The notes: generated by a model from the letters alone, not told the origin. A stretch of 64,000 bases of DNA from JAWLHU01 sp049325315 (GCA_049325315.1 JBMONB010000099.1:1-64000), one strand, 5' to 3'. Shown: positions 1 through 7,988, numbered from the stretch's first letter. Numbers and translations: made by a program.

Positions 1-2
1 CC

Positions 3-92
3 TCGTTGTCGGGCGGCGCCATGGTGCTGGCTGGCTCGGCGCTGCTGCTCATTCGCCGGGGCGCTGCACGCGCTGCCGCACGCGCCGAATGA
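3..92 (+). CDS. C-terminal end of a membrane protein (partial)
   Basis: An open frame enters from the left edge and stops at TGA 90-92. The 29 visible residues contain one hydrophobic segment (roughly GAMVLAGSALLLI) followed by an Arg/Ala-rich tail. This is what the last transmembrane helix and cytoplasmic tail of a transporter or other inner-membrane protein would look like. Too little is present to name a family, and the coding status rests on the hydrophobic pattern alone. Confidence 0.4.
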   Translation, partial: SLSGGAMVLAGSALLLIRRGAARAAARAE

Positions 93-176
93 GGTCGGAG
101 CCCCAGAACGGGTTCACCGGGATAACCACTCACCGCGCCGACCCCCTGTGCAGGAGATGGCGCGGCGCACACTTGC

Positions 177-641
177 TTAGTAGCGAGGAGGCGTGGCCTC
201 CCGCAACCGGAGGTAGACGACCATCTGCCCCCTGTGATGGCACTCGTGGGCGATCCAGTCGATCAGGATCTGTGCCAGCGACTCCTGCGTGCCCCAGCCG
301 GTCTGGATGATCTCCCCAAACCGCTCGGGGGCCAACTCTTCGAGGAACCGCTCCAGCCGGGCGGTCTCCTCGTCATACAGCTGCAGAATCGCCTCGCGGG
401 TGGGGTACTTCTCCAGGGTGAGCCCCTGGTCCCACACCCAGCCCTGCCCCGCCAGCGCCCCCAGGAGCGTGGCGTAGGCGGAGAGTATGTGCAGCGCCTG
501 CTGCCCGAACGCCATCTGCTCGGGCGTGGGTTGGAAGTTCATATCGGCATCGGCCATGGCCGCCACCGATTCACGGGTCAGACGGCGCTCAAAACGCAGC
601 GTTTTCAGCACGATCGCCTTTACATCGACCTGCGCATCCAT
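177..641 (-). CDS. DinB family protein
   Basis: A 154-aa protein with the four-helix-bundle pattern of the DinB/YfiT family. These are putative metal-dependent hydrolases or thiol transferases of usually unknown substrate. The metal-binding signature is visible near the C-terminus as HECHHRGQ, and an early conserved His lies in the QQALHILSAY segment. The ATG at 641 has a purine-rich ribosome binding site (GGGGGGAT) about 8 nt upstream. It is divergent from the RNA-ligase-like gene at 792. The family call is firm; the reaction is not known. Confidence 0.85.
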   Translation of the reverse strand: MDAQVDVKAIVLKTLRFERRLTRESVAAMADADMNFQPTPEQMAFGQQALHILSAYATLLGALAGQGWVWDQGLTLEKYPTREAILQLYDEETARLERFLEELAPERFGEIIQTGWGTQESLAQILIDWIAHECHHRGQMVVYLRLREATPPRY

Positions 642-702
642 TGGGTGATCCCCCCTACCTTGTCACTATGGGCCCGGAAACATATGTTCGCCACCGGTGT
701 TG

Positions 703-727
703 CCAATTCCTGCCGGAGGGGAATTGG
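703..727. promoter_or_regulatory. Inverted repeat in a divergent promoter region
   Basis: CCAATTCC (703-710) and GGAATTGG (720-727) form a perfect 8-bp inverted repeat with a 9-nt spacer, between the start codons of the divergent genes at 641 and 792. It could be an operator or the stem of a hairpin in the leader of the rightward gene. No regulator gene is next to it. Confidence 0.35.
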
Positions 728-791
728 TTTTCGGGAGCGAAATCCAACCAATCACCTAACCAAATAAGTATCGGAAGGGTATGACGGCGCG

Positions 792-1325
792 ATGACTAGA
801 CCCACGTACGCCTACGGCGTGGTGATCCTCCCGCCGGCGGATCTGTACCGTGACCTCCTGGCCATCCGTGAAAGGCATCCCCTGCTTCGTGCCCCCGCCC
901 CGCCCCACATTACCGTGAAGTCCCCCTTCCTCTATCGGATGACCGGGGCGACGGTGATCGAGCAGTTGGAAGAGATCTGCAGTCAGTGGGAGCCCTTTGA
1001 GATCCGGTTAGGGGGCCTCGGGGTCTTCCGCAACTCTGTCCTCTATGTCCGGGTCCACGAGAGGGGCGACCTCTCAGACCTGCACTGGGACCTGGTGGAC
1101 GGCCTCGACGGCTTTGTTGAGACGCTCCAGGAGCGGTATGAGGGCAATGAGTATACCCCCCACCTCACCCTGGCGGACAAGTTGGCCGCCGACGAGATTG
1201 CGGAGGCCCGCAAGATCCTGGCGGATGTCACCTTCCGCCGCCGGTTCGTGGTGGATCGGGTTCACCTGCTGCGGGGAAAGGGGCGCTGGGATATCGCCCG
1301 CACCTTCCCCCTGGGGGTTTGCTGA
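792..1325 (+). CDS. 2'-5' RNA ligase family protein (2H phosphoesterase)
   Basis: A 177-aa protein of the 2H phosphoesterase superfamily (LigT, ThpR, YjcG). Both catalytic HxT motifs are present: PPHITVKSP with His39, and YTPHLTLA with His124. The length is normal for the family. Members carry out 2',3'-cyclic phosphodiesterase or RNA 2'-5' ligation chemistry; the physiological substrate cannot be read from sequence. The ATG at 792 follows a GGAAGGG box. A four-codon ATG...TGA frame (781-795) overlaps the start as ATGA and could couple translation. Confidence 0.88.
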   Translation: MTRPTYAYGVVILPPADLYRDLLAIRERHPLLRAPAPPHITVKSPFLYRMTGATVIEQLEEICSQWEPFEIRLGGLGVFRNSVLYVRVHERGDLSDLHWDLVDGLDGFVETLQERYEGNEYTPHLTLADKLAADEIAEARKILADVTFRRRFVVDRVHLLRGKGRWDIARTFPLGVC

Positions 1326-1333
1326 AACAGGAA

Positions 1334-1362
1334 CGGCGCTGCCATTGCCCCGGGCAGCGCCG
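1334..1362 (+). terminator. Rho-independent terminator after the RNA-ligase-like gene
   Basis: A 10-bp stem, CGGCGCTGCC with GGCAGCGCCG and a 9-nt loop, is followed by GCCTTTCCTTAT. It sits 8 nt after the stop of the rightward gene and also separates it from the convergent leftward gene ending at 1370. Confidence 0.75.
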
Positions 1363-1369
1363 CCTTTCC

Positions 1370-1864
1370 TTATCTCGCCTTCCTCAGCACCTCGTCCAGA
1401 AACGCCACCAGGGCTGCCACGGGCTGGGGCGGATTGCCCCCCGTGCCAACCGTTGTTATGTACTCGGACCGCTCCTGCCGCACCGAGACCGTCTGGTGCA
1501 GGCTGTCGGCCACCTTCCGGTCGATATACGACGGCTCGACAGCCCCCCAGTCCACCTCAGCCAGCAGCTCCTTCAGCCGGTTGAGGCTCTCGCCGGCAAG
1601 CCTGCCGCTCCCGCGGGCCCGGCCCGCATCGGTGACCCGGTAGCTCCCGTCGGGGGCGATGCGCATGGTCCGATCGAATCCGGCGATACCGCCGGTGATG
1701 CTGTAGCGGACCTCCTCAAAGTCGAAGTCGGCCGAGGGCTGCCCACAGCCCGGAGCCACCAGCAGCACCAGGGACAGGAACAGGGTTCTGGCCCTTGAGA
1801 GTCCTCTCCTTATCCCAGCCCCTTCACCCCCTGTCAGCGTCCCAGGTACTGCCCGGCGGCCCAA
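1370..1864 (-). CDS. Putative lipoprotein with emfourin-like domain
   Basis: The frame encodes up to 164 aa. The first ~25 residues are unlikely to be real, because a signal peptide with a lipobox (LLVAPGC) begins at about residue 26 and a strong AAGGAG box lies near 1806. The true start is probably a non-ATG codon close to that box, but I cannot decide which. The mature part (YSITGGIAGFDRTM... and later PQPVAALVAFLDE) resembles the emfourin/protealysin-inhibitor domain found in secreted bacterial proteins. This suggests a surface-anchored protease inhibitor; the similarity was judged by eye. It lies directly downstream of a small membrane protein gene and overlaps or nearly abuts it. Confidence 0.6.
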   Translation of the reverse strand: MGRRAVPGTLTGGEGAGIRRGLSRARTLFLSLVLLVAPGCGQPSADFDFEEVRYSITGGIAGFDRTMRIAPDGSYRVTDAGRARGSGRLAGESLNRLKELLAEVDWGAVEPSYIDRKVADSLHQTVSVRQERSEYITTVGTGGNPPQPVAALVAFLDEVLRKAR

Positions 1865-2109
1865 CCGATCCCCAGCAGGATCACCAGCGCCAGCAGTTCC
1901 ACCCCGGCCCGCTCGCCGATGTCCAGCGGGTCCTTCTCCCGGTTCCGTCCCCGCATGATCGCCAGGGTGGGGCCAATGGTCAGCACCGCCAGCAGGTAGG
2001 TGGCGGTCAGCGGCCAGTCAAACGCCAGGGCAGTGGCAGCGCCAATGCCGGCCGATGTCCAGAAGGTCCAGAAGACGATGACCAGGGTCTCGCGCAGGAT
2101 GGGGTTCAC
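1834..2109 (-). CDS. Small membrane protein
   Basis: A 91-aa hydrophobic protein beginning VNPILRETLV. About three hydrophobic segments are visible, with a charged loop (MRGRNREKDPLDIGERAG) between the second and third. The GTG start at 2109 is set by an ideal GGAGGAAG box 4 nt upstream and by a GTGA overlap with the stop of the preceding gene, so translation of the two is coupled. A longer frame upstream is rejected for this reason. No family recognised; sharing a transcript with an ArsR-type sensor domain suggests it is part of the same response. Confidence 0.75.
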   Translation of the reverse strand: MNPILRETLVIVFWTFWTSAGIGAATALAFDWPLTATYLLAVLTIGPTLAIMRGRNREKDPLDIGERAGVELLALVILLGIGWAAGQYLGR

Positions 2110-2489
2110 GTATCTTCCTCCAGAGTAACCCCGAGCCGCCGGAGCACCTGCTCCCCGGACGGGGTGAGTTCGTAGCTGTCCCCGGATCTCGTCAGCCAGC
2201 CGGACTTCACAAAGTGCTGTTGAAGAAGAAAGCCAAGATGGGCACCGATGTGGTCGAGCATCTGTCCACCCCACCGCTCCCCGCAGAAGGCCACCGGCTT
2301 GCGCCGGCCCCCGGTCAGCGGGCCCAGGTCGAGGCCGAGCTCCGCAAAGCCTGTCCACCCGGTCGGGGTCACGCCGGGATTGGGCTCGGGGGTGACCCAG
2401 CCGATCTCCACCAGCCGGCGGGTGAGCCGCTCCCCCAGGATGCCGCCCAGATGATCATAGCAGGTTGCGACCAGCGGACGCTGCTCCAT
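2106..2489 (-). CDS. Stand-alone ArsR-type C-terminal sensor domain
   Basis: A 127-aa protein matching the C-terminal domain of a class of ArsR/SmtB-like regulators. That domain consists of two related halves, each opening with a Cys-containing motif and closing with a GW-LT-G pattern. Here the first half has ATCYDHLGGILGERLTRRL and the second FCGERWGGQMLDHIGAHLG. In usual family members a winged-helix DNA-binding domain precedes this part. It is absent here, and the ATG at 2489 has its own GAGGTGA box with normal spacing, so the short form appears to be the translated product. It is coupled by a GTGA overlap to the membrane protein at 2109. It may act as an effector-binding partner of another regulator, or be a truncated remnant. 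Confidence 0.65.
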   Translation of the reverse strand: MEQRPLVATCYDHLGGILGERLTRRLVEIGWVTPEPNPGVTPTGWTGFAELGLDLGPLTGGRRKPVAFCGERWGGQMLDHIGAHLGFLLQQHFVKSGWLTRSGDSYELTPSGEQVLRRLGVTLEEDT

Positions 2490-2549
2490 GGCATCTCACC
2501 TCAGGCCCTATTGTATCCGGAAACCGAAGCAAATGGGAGCCCTCCTGTG

Positions 2550-2600
2550 GGGCTTTTGATGTACAAAAGCCCGGAGGATGTGCCTGACCGCACATCCTCC
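2550..2600 (-). terminator. Two tandem hairpins between minus-strand genes
   Basis: An 11-bp stem (GGAGGATGTGC / GCACATCCTCC, 2573-2600) is directly followed on the minus strand by a 9-bp stem (GGGCTTTTG / CAAAAGCCC, 2550-2572). The first looks like the terminator of the heavy-metal operon that ends with the gene at 2609. The U-tract is short (TTTT within the second stem), so termination may be partial or the pair may act as an attenuator. Confidence 0.55.
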
Positions 2601-2608
2601 GTCTTGCT

Positions 2609-2890
2609 TTATCCATCTTGCAGGTTGAGCCGCAGGTCCCACCAGCGCTCGATTTCGGGCTCCTCCGCCACCAGGGCGCCGGCGGCCTCCTCGATCAGAT
2701 TCATGGCCTGCTCGGGGGGCAGGCCCAGCCGGGCGGAGACCTCCTGGAGCAGCTGCTCCTCGGTGTCCGCCCCGGTGGTGCCATCAACGACAGCAGCCAA
2801 CGCCCGCTGGTGCATCGGCTCGGGCAGCCGGGGAATCACCTGGCGCACGTGCTCATCGAAGCTGGTCAGATTCATGAGATCCTGGTCCAA
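2609..2890 (-). CDS. Small acidic protein, function unknown
   Basis: A 93-aa, helix-rich acidic protein with no membrane segment (MDQDLMNLTSFDEHVRQVIP...). The segment ADTEEQLLQEVSARLGLPPEQAMNLIEEAA looks like a compact helical domain, loosely reminiscent of DUF2267, but I do not claim membership. A TTG start at 2890 is supported by a GGAGGG box 6-7 nt upstream; the nearest ATG (2875) has none. It follows the NAD(P)-binding protein gene by 21 nt and is followed by the hairpins at 2550-2600, so it is probably the last gene of the HMA/P-type ATPase transcript. Confidence 0.65.
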   Translation of the reverse strand: MDQDLMNLTSFDEHVRQVIPRLPEPMHQRALAAVVDGTTGADTEEQLLQEVSARLGLPPEQAMNLIEEAAGALVAEEPEIERWWDLRLNLQDG

Positions 2891-2911
2891 ATCCGTCCCT
2901 CCTCAGGGATT

Positions 2912-3568
2912 TTATTCCCCAAGGCGTCCGATCTCATCCGACTGGTACCGGCGCACGCCCGCGGGCCCCTCCAGCGCTGCCCGGATCATGGCCAGGGCCA
3001 CCGTCTTGCCCTCGATCGCCCGAACCCGGGCCAGCGGCCCCACCATGAGCGGGCCGATCACCCGGCTGATCACCGCAGCCACCGACTCGCCGAAGCGAAC
3101 CTCCTCCCGCTCCCCCAGCAGCAGCGAGGGGCGGAAGATGAGCAGCGACGGGAGGCCGACCCCCTCGATCGCCTCCTCCACCTCGCCCTTGACCCGGCTG
3201 TAAAAGACCGACGAGCGGGCGTCGGCCCCCATCGATGTGACCAGGAGGAAGCGCTTCACCCCGGCCTCCCGGGCCAGGCGGGCAGCGGCCAGCGGGTAGT
3301 CGAAGTCCACCCGCCGGAACGCCTCCCGGCTACCTGCCTTCCGCATGGTGGTCCCCAGGCAGCAGTAGAGGTCATCTACCTGAAAGGCCTGGCGGTGCTC
3401 CGCCATGCGGTCGAGATCTACCACCCGCTGCTCCAGCTTCGGGTGCGCCAGGTCCAGCGGCCTGCGCAGCAGCAGCACGACACGCCCGTACTCCGTTCGA
3501 TCCAGCAGTTGGCGGACCAGATGGCCGCCGATCAGTCCCGTCGCTCCCAACACCAGCGCTGTACGCAT
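2912..3568 (-). CDS. NAD(P)-binding oxidoreductase (atypical SDR)
   Basis: A 218-aa Rossmann-fold protein. The dinucleotide-binding loop is VLGATGLIGGHLV at residues 6-18. Later segments (YCCLGTTMRKAGS, FLLVTSMGADA, FYSRVKGEVE) match the HTATIP2/TIP30-like atypical short-chain dehydrogenases, including the Y-x-x-x-K spacing in YSRVK. The reaction is unknown; many members are quinone- or flavin-reductase-like or regulatory. The ATG at 3568 is chosen because AAGGAG lies 9 nt upstream and would overlap the alternative GTG at 3577. It lies 22 nt after the P-type ATPase gene and is probably cotranscribed with it. Confidence 0.8.
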   Translation of the reverse strand: MRTALVLGATGLIGGHLVRQLLDRTEYGRVVLLLRRPLDLAHPKLEQRVVDLDRMAEHRQAFQVDDLYCCLGTTMRKAGSREAFRRVDFDYPLAAARLAREAGVKRFLLVTSMGADARSSVFYSRVKGEVEEAIEGVGLPSLLIFRPSLLLGEREEVRFGESVAAVISRVIGPLMVGPLARVRAIEGKTVALAMIRAALEGPAGVRRYQSDEIGRLGE

Positions 3569-3590
3569 GCTGCGCACTCCTTCCGCATCG

Positions 3591-5429
3591 CTACACCCGA
3601 ACCCGAAGCAGCCGCATCCCGTTCAGGATCACCAGGAGGACGCTGGCCTCATGCACCAGCATGCCCCCCGCCAGGTGGACGGTGCGCCCGACCACGCCCA
3701 CCAGCAGCACCAGCACCACCGCCACCGCAAGGGCCACGTTCTGCCGCACCACCCGCATGATCCGCCGGCTCAGCCCGATCGCACGGGGCACCCGCTCAAT
3801 GCGGTCCGACATGAGGGTGATATCGGCCGCCTCCAGGGCGGCCTCGGTCCCCGAACCGCCCATGGCGATGGAGACATCGGCGGTGGCCAGGGCGGGGGCG
3901 TCGTTGATCCCGTCGCCCACCATCGCCACCACGTGGCCGGCGGCCTGCAGCGACCGGATCGCCTCCACCTTCTCGGTGGGCGAGAGCGAGGCCCGGACCT
4001 CGTCGACCCCGAGCTGCTCCGCCACCCGGCTGGCAGCGGCCAGGTGGTCGCCGGTCAGCATCACCGTGCGCTTCACCCCGGCCTGCTTCAGCTCCGCCAC
4101 CAGGTTGGCCGCCTCGGGCCGGATCGGATCGCTGATCCCGATCAGCCCCACCGCCTCGCCGGCGGCGGCCACCAGGGCGATCGACTCGCCCAGCGCCTCC
4201 CGCTCGGCCACCGCCGCCTCCTGCTCGGGGGTGAGGGCGACCCCATGGGCGGCCAGCAGGTTGCGGTTGCCCACCAGAATCAAGCCCTTCGCCCCGGCGG
4301 CCACGGCGCCCATGCCCGGCTCCAGCCGCCACTCGGTGGCGGGGACCGGCTCCGCGCCCATCTCCTTCGCGTGGGCGAGAATCGCCCCGGCCAGGTGGTG
4401 CTCGCTGCGCTGCTCGGCGGCCGCCGCCAGCGCCAGCACAAACCGCTCGCCCCGCCCCCCGAAGGGGATCACCGCCGAGACGGCGGGCCGGCCCCGGGTG
4501 AGGGTGCCGGTCTTGTCGAAGGCGACCAGGTCGACCTTGCCGATGCGCTCCAGCCGCTCACCGCCCTTGATCAGAATGCCGCTGCGTGCCGCCCGGCCCA
4601 GCCCGGCCACCACCGCCACCGGGGCGGCCACCACCAGGGCGCCCGGGCAGCCGATCACCAGGAAGGTGAGCCCCAGGTGAATGTCGCCGGTGATCAGCGT
4701 CAAAACAACCGCAGCAGCGATCACCGCCGGGGTGTACCAGCGGGCGAATCGCTCCAGCATCTTCTGCACCTTGGGCCGCTGCTCCTGCGCCTCTGCCACC
4801 AGGAAGATCAGTTGCTGAAAGGTCGTGTCGGGCCCGACCCGCTCCGCCAGCACATCTAAATGACCGCCCTGGCAGACCGAGCCGCTCAGCACCCGGTCGC
4901 CCGGCCCCACCTCTGCCGGCAGCGGCTCGCCGGTGAGCGCCGCCGTGTCCAGCGCCGCCCGGCCGGCGGTCACCCGGCCATCCACCGGGAGCCGGTCCCC
5001 GGGGAGAATCACCACCGTCTCGCCCGCCTGCACGGCCTCGGACGGCACCTCTTCCCAGCCCTCCCCCCGCTTCACCCGGGCCGTGCGGGGCCGCAGGGCG
5101 ATCAGCGAGCGGAGCGCCGCCCGGGTCCGCTCCAGGGTCAGGTCCTCCAGGTAGGAGCCAAGCACGAAGAGGAAGGTGACCGCCGCCGCCTCCCAGACCT
5201 CGCCGATGGCAATGGCGCCCGCCGCCGCGATGCTGACCAGCAGGGGAATGGAGAACTGCCTCAGCCGCAGGCTCCCCACGGCCAGCCGCACCACCGGGAA
5301 GCCCGCCACGATGGCGGCGGCGGTCATCAACCAGCGGTAGAGGCCCGGCAGCGCCCAGGCGCCACCGATCAGGGCGCCGGCCAGCAGGAGCACGATCAGC
5401 TTGCGGTGCCGGAAAAGCTTCTCCCGCAT
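3591..5429 (-). CDS. Heavy-metal translocating P1B-type ATPase
   Basis: A 612-aa inner-membrane pump with the complete catalytic core: TGE (166-168), phosphorylation loop DKTGTLT with Asp305, and GDGIND (505-510). The ion-selectivity motif in the sixth helix is CPG (261-263) rather than CPC, and the normally invariant SEHP of the nucleotide-binding domain reads SEHH (342-345). The N-terminus has no metal-binding domain; instead a separate HMA protein is encoded 5 nt upstream. The substrate cannot be fixed: CPG-type members are not the classical Cu(CPC) or Zn/Cd pumps. Cotranscription with the HMA gene and a nearby Crp/Fnr regulator suggests a metal-homeostasis unit. Confidence 0.9.
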   Translation of the reverse strand: MREKLFRHRKLIVLLLAGALIGGAWALPGLYRWLMTAAAIVAGFPVVRLAVGSLRLRQFSIPLLVSIAAAGAIAIGEVWEAAAVTFLFVLGSYLEDLTLERTRAALRSLIALRPRTARVKRGEGWEEVPSEAVQAGETVVILPGDRLPVDGRVTAGRAALDTAALTGEPLPAEVGPGDRVLSGSVCQGGHLDVLAERVGPDTTFQQLIFLVAEAQEQRPKVQKMLERFARWYTPAVIAAAVVLTLITGDIHLGLTFLVIGCPGALVVAAPVAVVAGLGRAARSGILIKGGERLERIGKVDLVAFDKTGTLTRGRPAVSAVIPFGGRGERFVLALAAAAEQRSEHHLAGAILAHAKEMGAEPVPATEWRLEPGMGAVAAGAKGLILVGNRNLLAAHGVALTPEQEAAVAEREALGESIALVAAAGEAVGLIGISDPIRPEAANLVAELKQAGVKRTVMLTGDHLAAASRVAEQLGVDEVRASLSPTEKVEAIRSLQAAGHVVAMVGDGINDAPALATADVSIAMGGSGTEAALEAADITLMSDRIERVPRAIGLSRRIMRVVRQNVALAVAVVLVLLVGVVGRTVHLAGGMLVHEASVLLVILNGMRLLRVRV

Positions 5430-5434
5430 GAGCT

Positions 5435-5665
5435 CTACACCCGCGGCCTTTCCAGCACCGTCATCACCAGCAGCCCCAGCTGGGAGGCCAGCTCGCTGAT
5501 CTGCTCCTGCCCGACCACCTGCTCGTCGTACTCCACGGTGAGGGCGCCCGTGCCAAAGGAGACGGTCGCCTCCTTCACCCCGTTCAGCTTGCGGGCCGAG
5601 CTCTCCAGCTTGGCGGCGCAGTTTGGGCAGGTCATGTTGCCGATCATAAACATCTGGCGCTTCAT
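5435..5665 (-). CDS. Heavy-metal-associated (HMA) domain protein, CopZ-like
   Basis: A 76-aa soluble HMA domain (beta-alpha-beta-beta-alpha-beta) with the metal-binding motif MTCPNCAAKL, cysteines at residues 13 and 16, and the typical GVKEATVSF strand after it. It would carry a soft metal ion in the cytosol and hand it to the ATPase encoded 5 nt downstream, which lacks its own HMA domain. The ATG at 5665 gives the compact domain start; the frame remains open upstream to 5731 but that extension has no HMA sequence. GGGAG lies about 12 nt upstream. Confidence 0.85.
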   Translation of the reverse strand: MKRQMFMIGNMTCPNCAAKLESSARKLNGVKEATVSFGTGALTVEYDEQVVGQEQISELASQLGLLVMTVLERPRV

Positions 5666-5771
5666 GGATTCATCCGCTCCCTTACTCAGGTCTTTGGGAT
5701 GATCATCGCATGAAGCGCCTGGAATGGGCATTGATATGCGTCAAGGTCAACCTGCGATCAAACGCACAGGC

Positions 5772-6461
5772 TCAGTCGATGGAACCCGGCGCATCGGCCA
5801 CGAGCCGGAGCCGTTCCAGGTCCTGAATCACCACCGTGCGGCCGGACTCCTGGCTGATCATCCCCTGCTCCACCAGCGCCCGCAGGCGGCGGCTCAGGCT
5901 CTCAGGCGTGGTGCCAAGGCGGCGGGCCATCTCTGCCCAGGGCACCGGGATCCGCACCCGCACGGCTCCCTCGCTCTCGCCGGCCAGCCGCAGCAGTTCC
6001 GCCGCCAGCCGCTGACCCACATCGCGCAGCCCGAGGTCGGCGATCAGCTTCTCCGCCTCCGCCAGCCGCCGCGCCAGCGCCTCCACCGCCGCCACCGCCA
6101 CCACCGGATGCTTCTTCAGGATCGCCTGAACAGCATCGCGGGCGATCAGACAGGCCTCGGTCTCCTCCAGGGCGATCAGATCGCCCTCGTGGGTCGCCGG
6201 GGCAAAGAGCGCCATCTCGCCCAGGAACTCGCCGGGACCCAGGGTCCGCACCACCTGCTCGCGCCCGCTGCTGGTGGTGTGGACAAGCTTGAGCCGCCCC
6301 CGGGCCACCACGATCATATGGGTGACCGGTTCCCCCGTGCCCACAACCCGTTCGCCACGGGCGAAGGCGCGGTGGCGCATGGCCCGGCCCAGCTCCTCCA
6401 GCCCTTCCGCCGGCAGGGCTCGAAAGATCGGCACCGTGGCGGCGCACGCTGGAATCGGCAT
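5772..6461 (-). CDS. Crp/Fnr family transcriptional regulator
   Basis: A 229-aa regulator with an N-terminal cyclic-nucleotide-binding-like beta-barrel (about residues 8-125) and a C-terminal winged helix (VPWAEMARRLGTTPESLSRRLRAL). The segment CAATVPIFRAL resembles the Cys/VPIF start of Fnr-like proteins, but the four-cysteine cluster of true FNR is not present, so an oxygen-sensing 4Fe-4S centre is unlikely. The ATG at 6461 has a GGGAGGAG box 6 nt upstream. It lies just upstream of the HMA/ATPase operon on the same strand, so it may control it; this is inference from position. Confidence 0.87.
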   Translation of the reverse strand: MPIPACAATVPIFRALPAEGLEELGRAMRHRAFARGERVVGTGEPVTHMIVVARGRLKLVHTTSSGREQVVRTLGPGEFLGEMALFAPATHEGDLIALEETEACLIARDAVQAILKKHPVVAVAAVEALARRLAEAEKLIADLGLRDVGQRLAAELLRLAGESEGAVRVRIPVPWAEMARRLGTTPESLSRRLRALVEQGMISQESGRTVVIQDLERLRLVADAPGSID

Positions 6462-6494
6462 CTCGCTCTCCTCCCTTCGCCAGCGGGGCACCCG

Positions 6495-7874
6495 CTACTT
6501 ACCCTGCATGATCAGTTCGAGAATCCGGTCCCGCACCCGCTTGCCGGCCGGGAAGTCACAGTTGGCCAACACCACCGCAACGGCGCCGTGATCCGGGAAG
6601 ATGTCCAGGTTGGCGTTCACACCGGCGAAGCCACCGCTGTGCCCGATCACCCGGCCGCTCTCCAGCCGGCTCTCGGTGAAGCCGTAGCCGTACCACTCGG
6701 TGGGCCCCATATCGGTCTTCGCCTGGCCGGTGACCACTAGCTCGGTATGGTGCTGATCCAGCAGGCGGTTCTCCATGAGCGCTTCGGCAAAGCGCAGCAT
6801 ATCTCCCACCGTGGCGTATCCGCCCCCAGCGGGACCACCCTTTACCACGTGGCGGAAGGTGTTGTTAAACCACCGCTCCGGGTAGAGGCCGCCCCGCCCG
6901 TCGGAGTGGGTGTAGCCTACCGCAATGCGCGGCGGCTCCTCATCGAGGGCGTAACAGTCGGTGTTGTGCATCCCGGCCGGGCGGTAGATATGCTCCCGGA
7001 TATAGTCGAAGTAGTTCTGCCCGGAGGCCCGCTCAATGACCGCCCCCAGGAGGATGAACCCGGCGTTGGAGTAGTACCAGCCCTGCCCCGGCTCAAACCG
7101 GAGGGGATCCTCCTGAAAGAGCGGCAGGTAGTCGGCCACCTCTCTCACTTTGAACCTGGCCTGCTCCCACTTCTCATTCCAGTAGGAGCCCAGGCCCCCG
7201 GTATGGGTCAGCAGGTGGTGGATGGTCACCTTGGAGGCCACATCTGCCGGGTAATCGGGCAGGTGCCGGGCCAGGGGATCATCAAACGAGAGGAGGCCCC
7301 GCTGGGCGAGCTGGGCGACCGCCACCCCGGTGAACATCTTGTTGATGGAGCCCAGGTTGAACCGGGTCTCCAGCCGGTTCGGAACGCCGTAGGCCCGGGA
7401 GGCCATTCCCTTCACCGTCTGGAAGAGAATGCGCCCACCCCGCGCCACCAGGACCGCTCCGGAGAAGCGGTCCTCTGTCGCCAGCCGGTCGACGTACGCC
7501 GACAGCTCCACCCGGATCTCCTCATCGCCGGCCTCCCTGGCGGGCGAAAGGTCACAGGGCCGGGCTTGAAAGGCAGGAAGCACCGCCGTGATGGAGTGAG
7601 GCTCCTCGTGCTCGACCATCAGCTTCAGCGAGATCCAATTCTCACCGATGCTGGTCCTGACCAGCGCGGTGACGCTGTGAGCTGTCACTTCGTCGAGCCG
7701 AACCAGGTGGAGGGGGCCGGTGTCGTGGTACAGCAGCCACAGGAAAGCAGCCGGCTGTCGCCCTTTGGCGTAGTCCGCCTCTGCCAGCGCCTGGTACTGT
7801 GCGGGATCCCCGGAGTTGAACGCCCCGATAAAGCGGTGCAGACGCCCAAGGGCGGGGGACTGGTGCTTGTCCAT
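6495..7874 (-). CDS. Serine hydrolase, beta-lactamase/PBP4* family (class C type)
   Basis: A 459-aa two-domain protein. Residues 1-110 form an N-terminal domain with the look of the SnoaL/DUF3471-like domains often seen in this family. Residues 120-455 are the beta-lactamase/transpeptidase-like domain with nucleophile motif SINK (Ser176, Lys179), YSN (268-270) and a C-terminal HSGG that replaces the KTG triad. No signal peptide is evident, so a cytoplasmic esterase or peptidase role is as likely as cell-wall work. The ATG at 7874 has GGGGAGG about 8 nt upstream. Confidence 0.88.
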   Translation of the reverse strand: MDKHQSPALGRLHRFIGAFNSGDPAQYQALAEADYAKGRQPAAFLWLLYHDTGPLHLVRLDEVTAHSVTALVRTSIGENWISLKLMVEHEEPHSITAVLPAFQARPCDLSPAREAGDEEIRVELSAYVDRLATEDRFSGAVLVARGGRILFQTVKGMASRAYGVPNRLETRFNLGSINKMFTGVAVAQLAQRGLLSFDDPLARHLPDYPADVASKVTIHHLLTHTGGLGSYWNEKWEQARFKVREVADYLPLFQEDPLRFEPGQGWYYSNAGFILLGAVIERASGQNYFDYIREHIYRPAGMHNTDCYALDEEPPRIAVGYTHSDGRGGLYPERWFNNTFRHVVKGGPAGGGYATVGDMLRFAEALMENRLLDQHHTELVVTGQAKTDMGPTEWYGYGFTESRLESGRVIGHSGGFAGVNANLDIFPDHGAVAVVLANCDFPAGKRVRDRILELIMQGK

Positions 7875-7913
7875 TGCCGTGTCCTCCCCTGCAGAAAAGT
7901 CCTCTTGTGCGAA

Positions 7914-7940
7914 CAGCCTCCCCTGCGCCAGGGGAGGCTG
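7914..7940 (-). terminator. Hairpin between DUF2325 and serine hydrolase genes
   Basis: A perfect 12-bp stem (CAGCCTCCCCTG / CAGGGGAGGCTG) with a 3-nt loop. On the minus strand it is followed by TTCGC, so the U-tract is weak. It lies 49 nt downstream of the DUF2325 gene and 40 nt before the next start, so it is best read as that gene's terminator. Confidence 0.6.
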
Positions 7941-7988
7941 CCATTTCTATCGACGTCGGGGATTGGCAAGAGGTTCCCGCCCCGCTGC

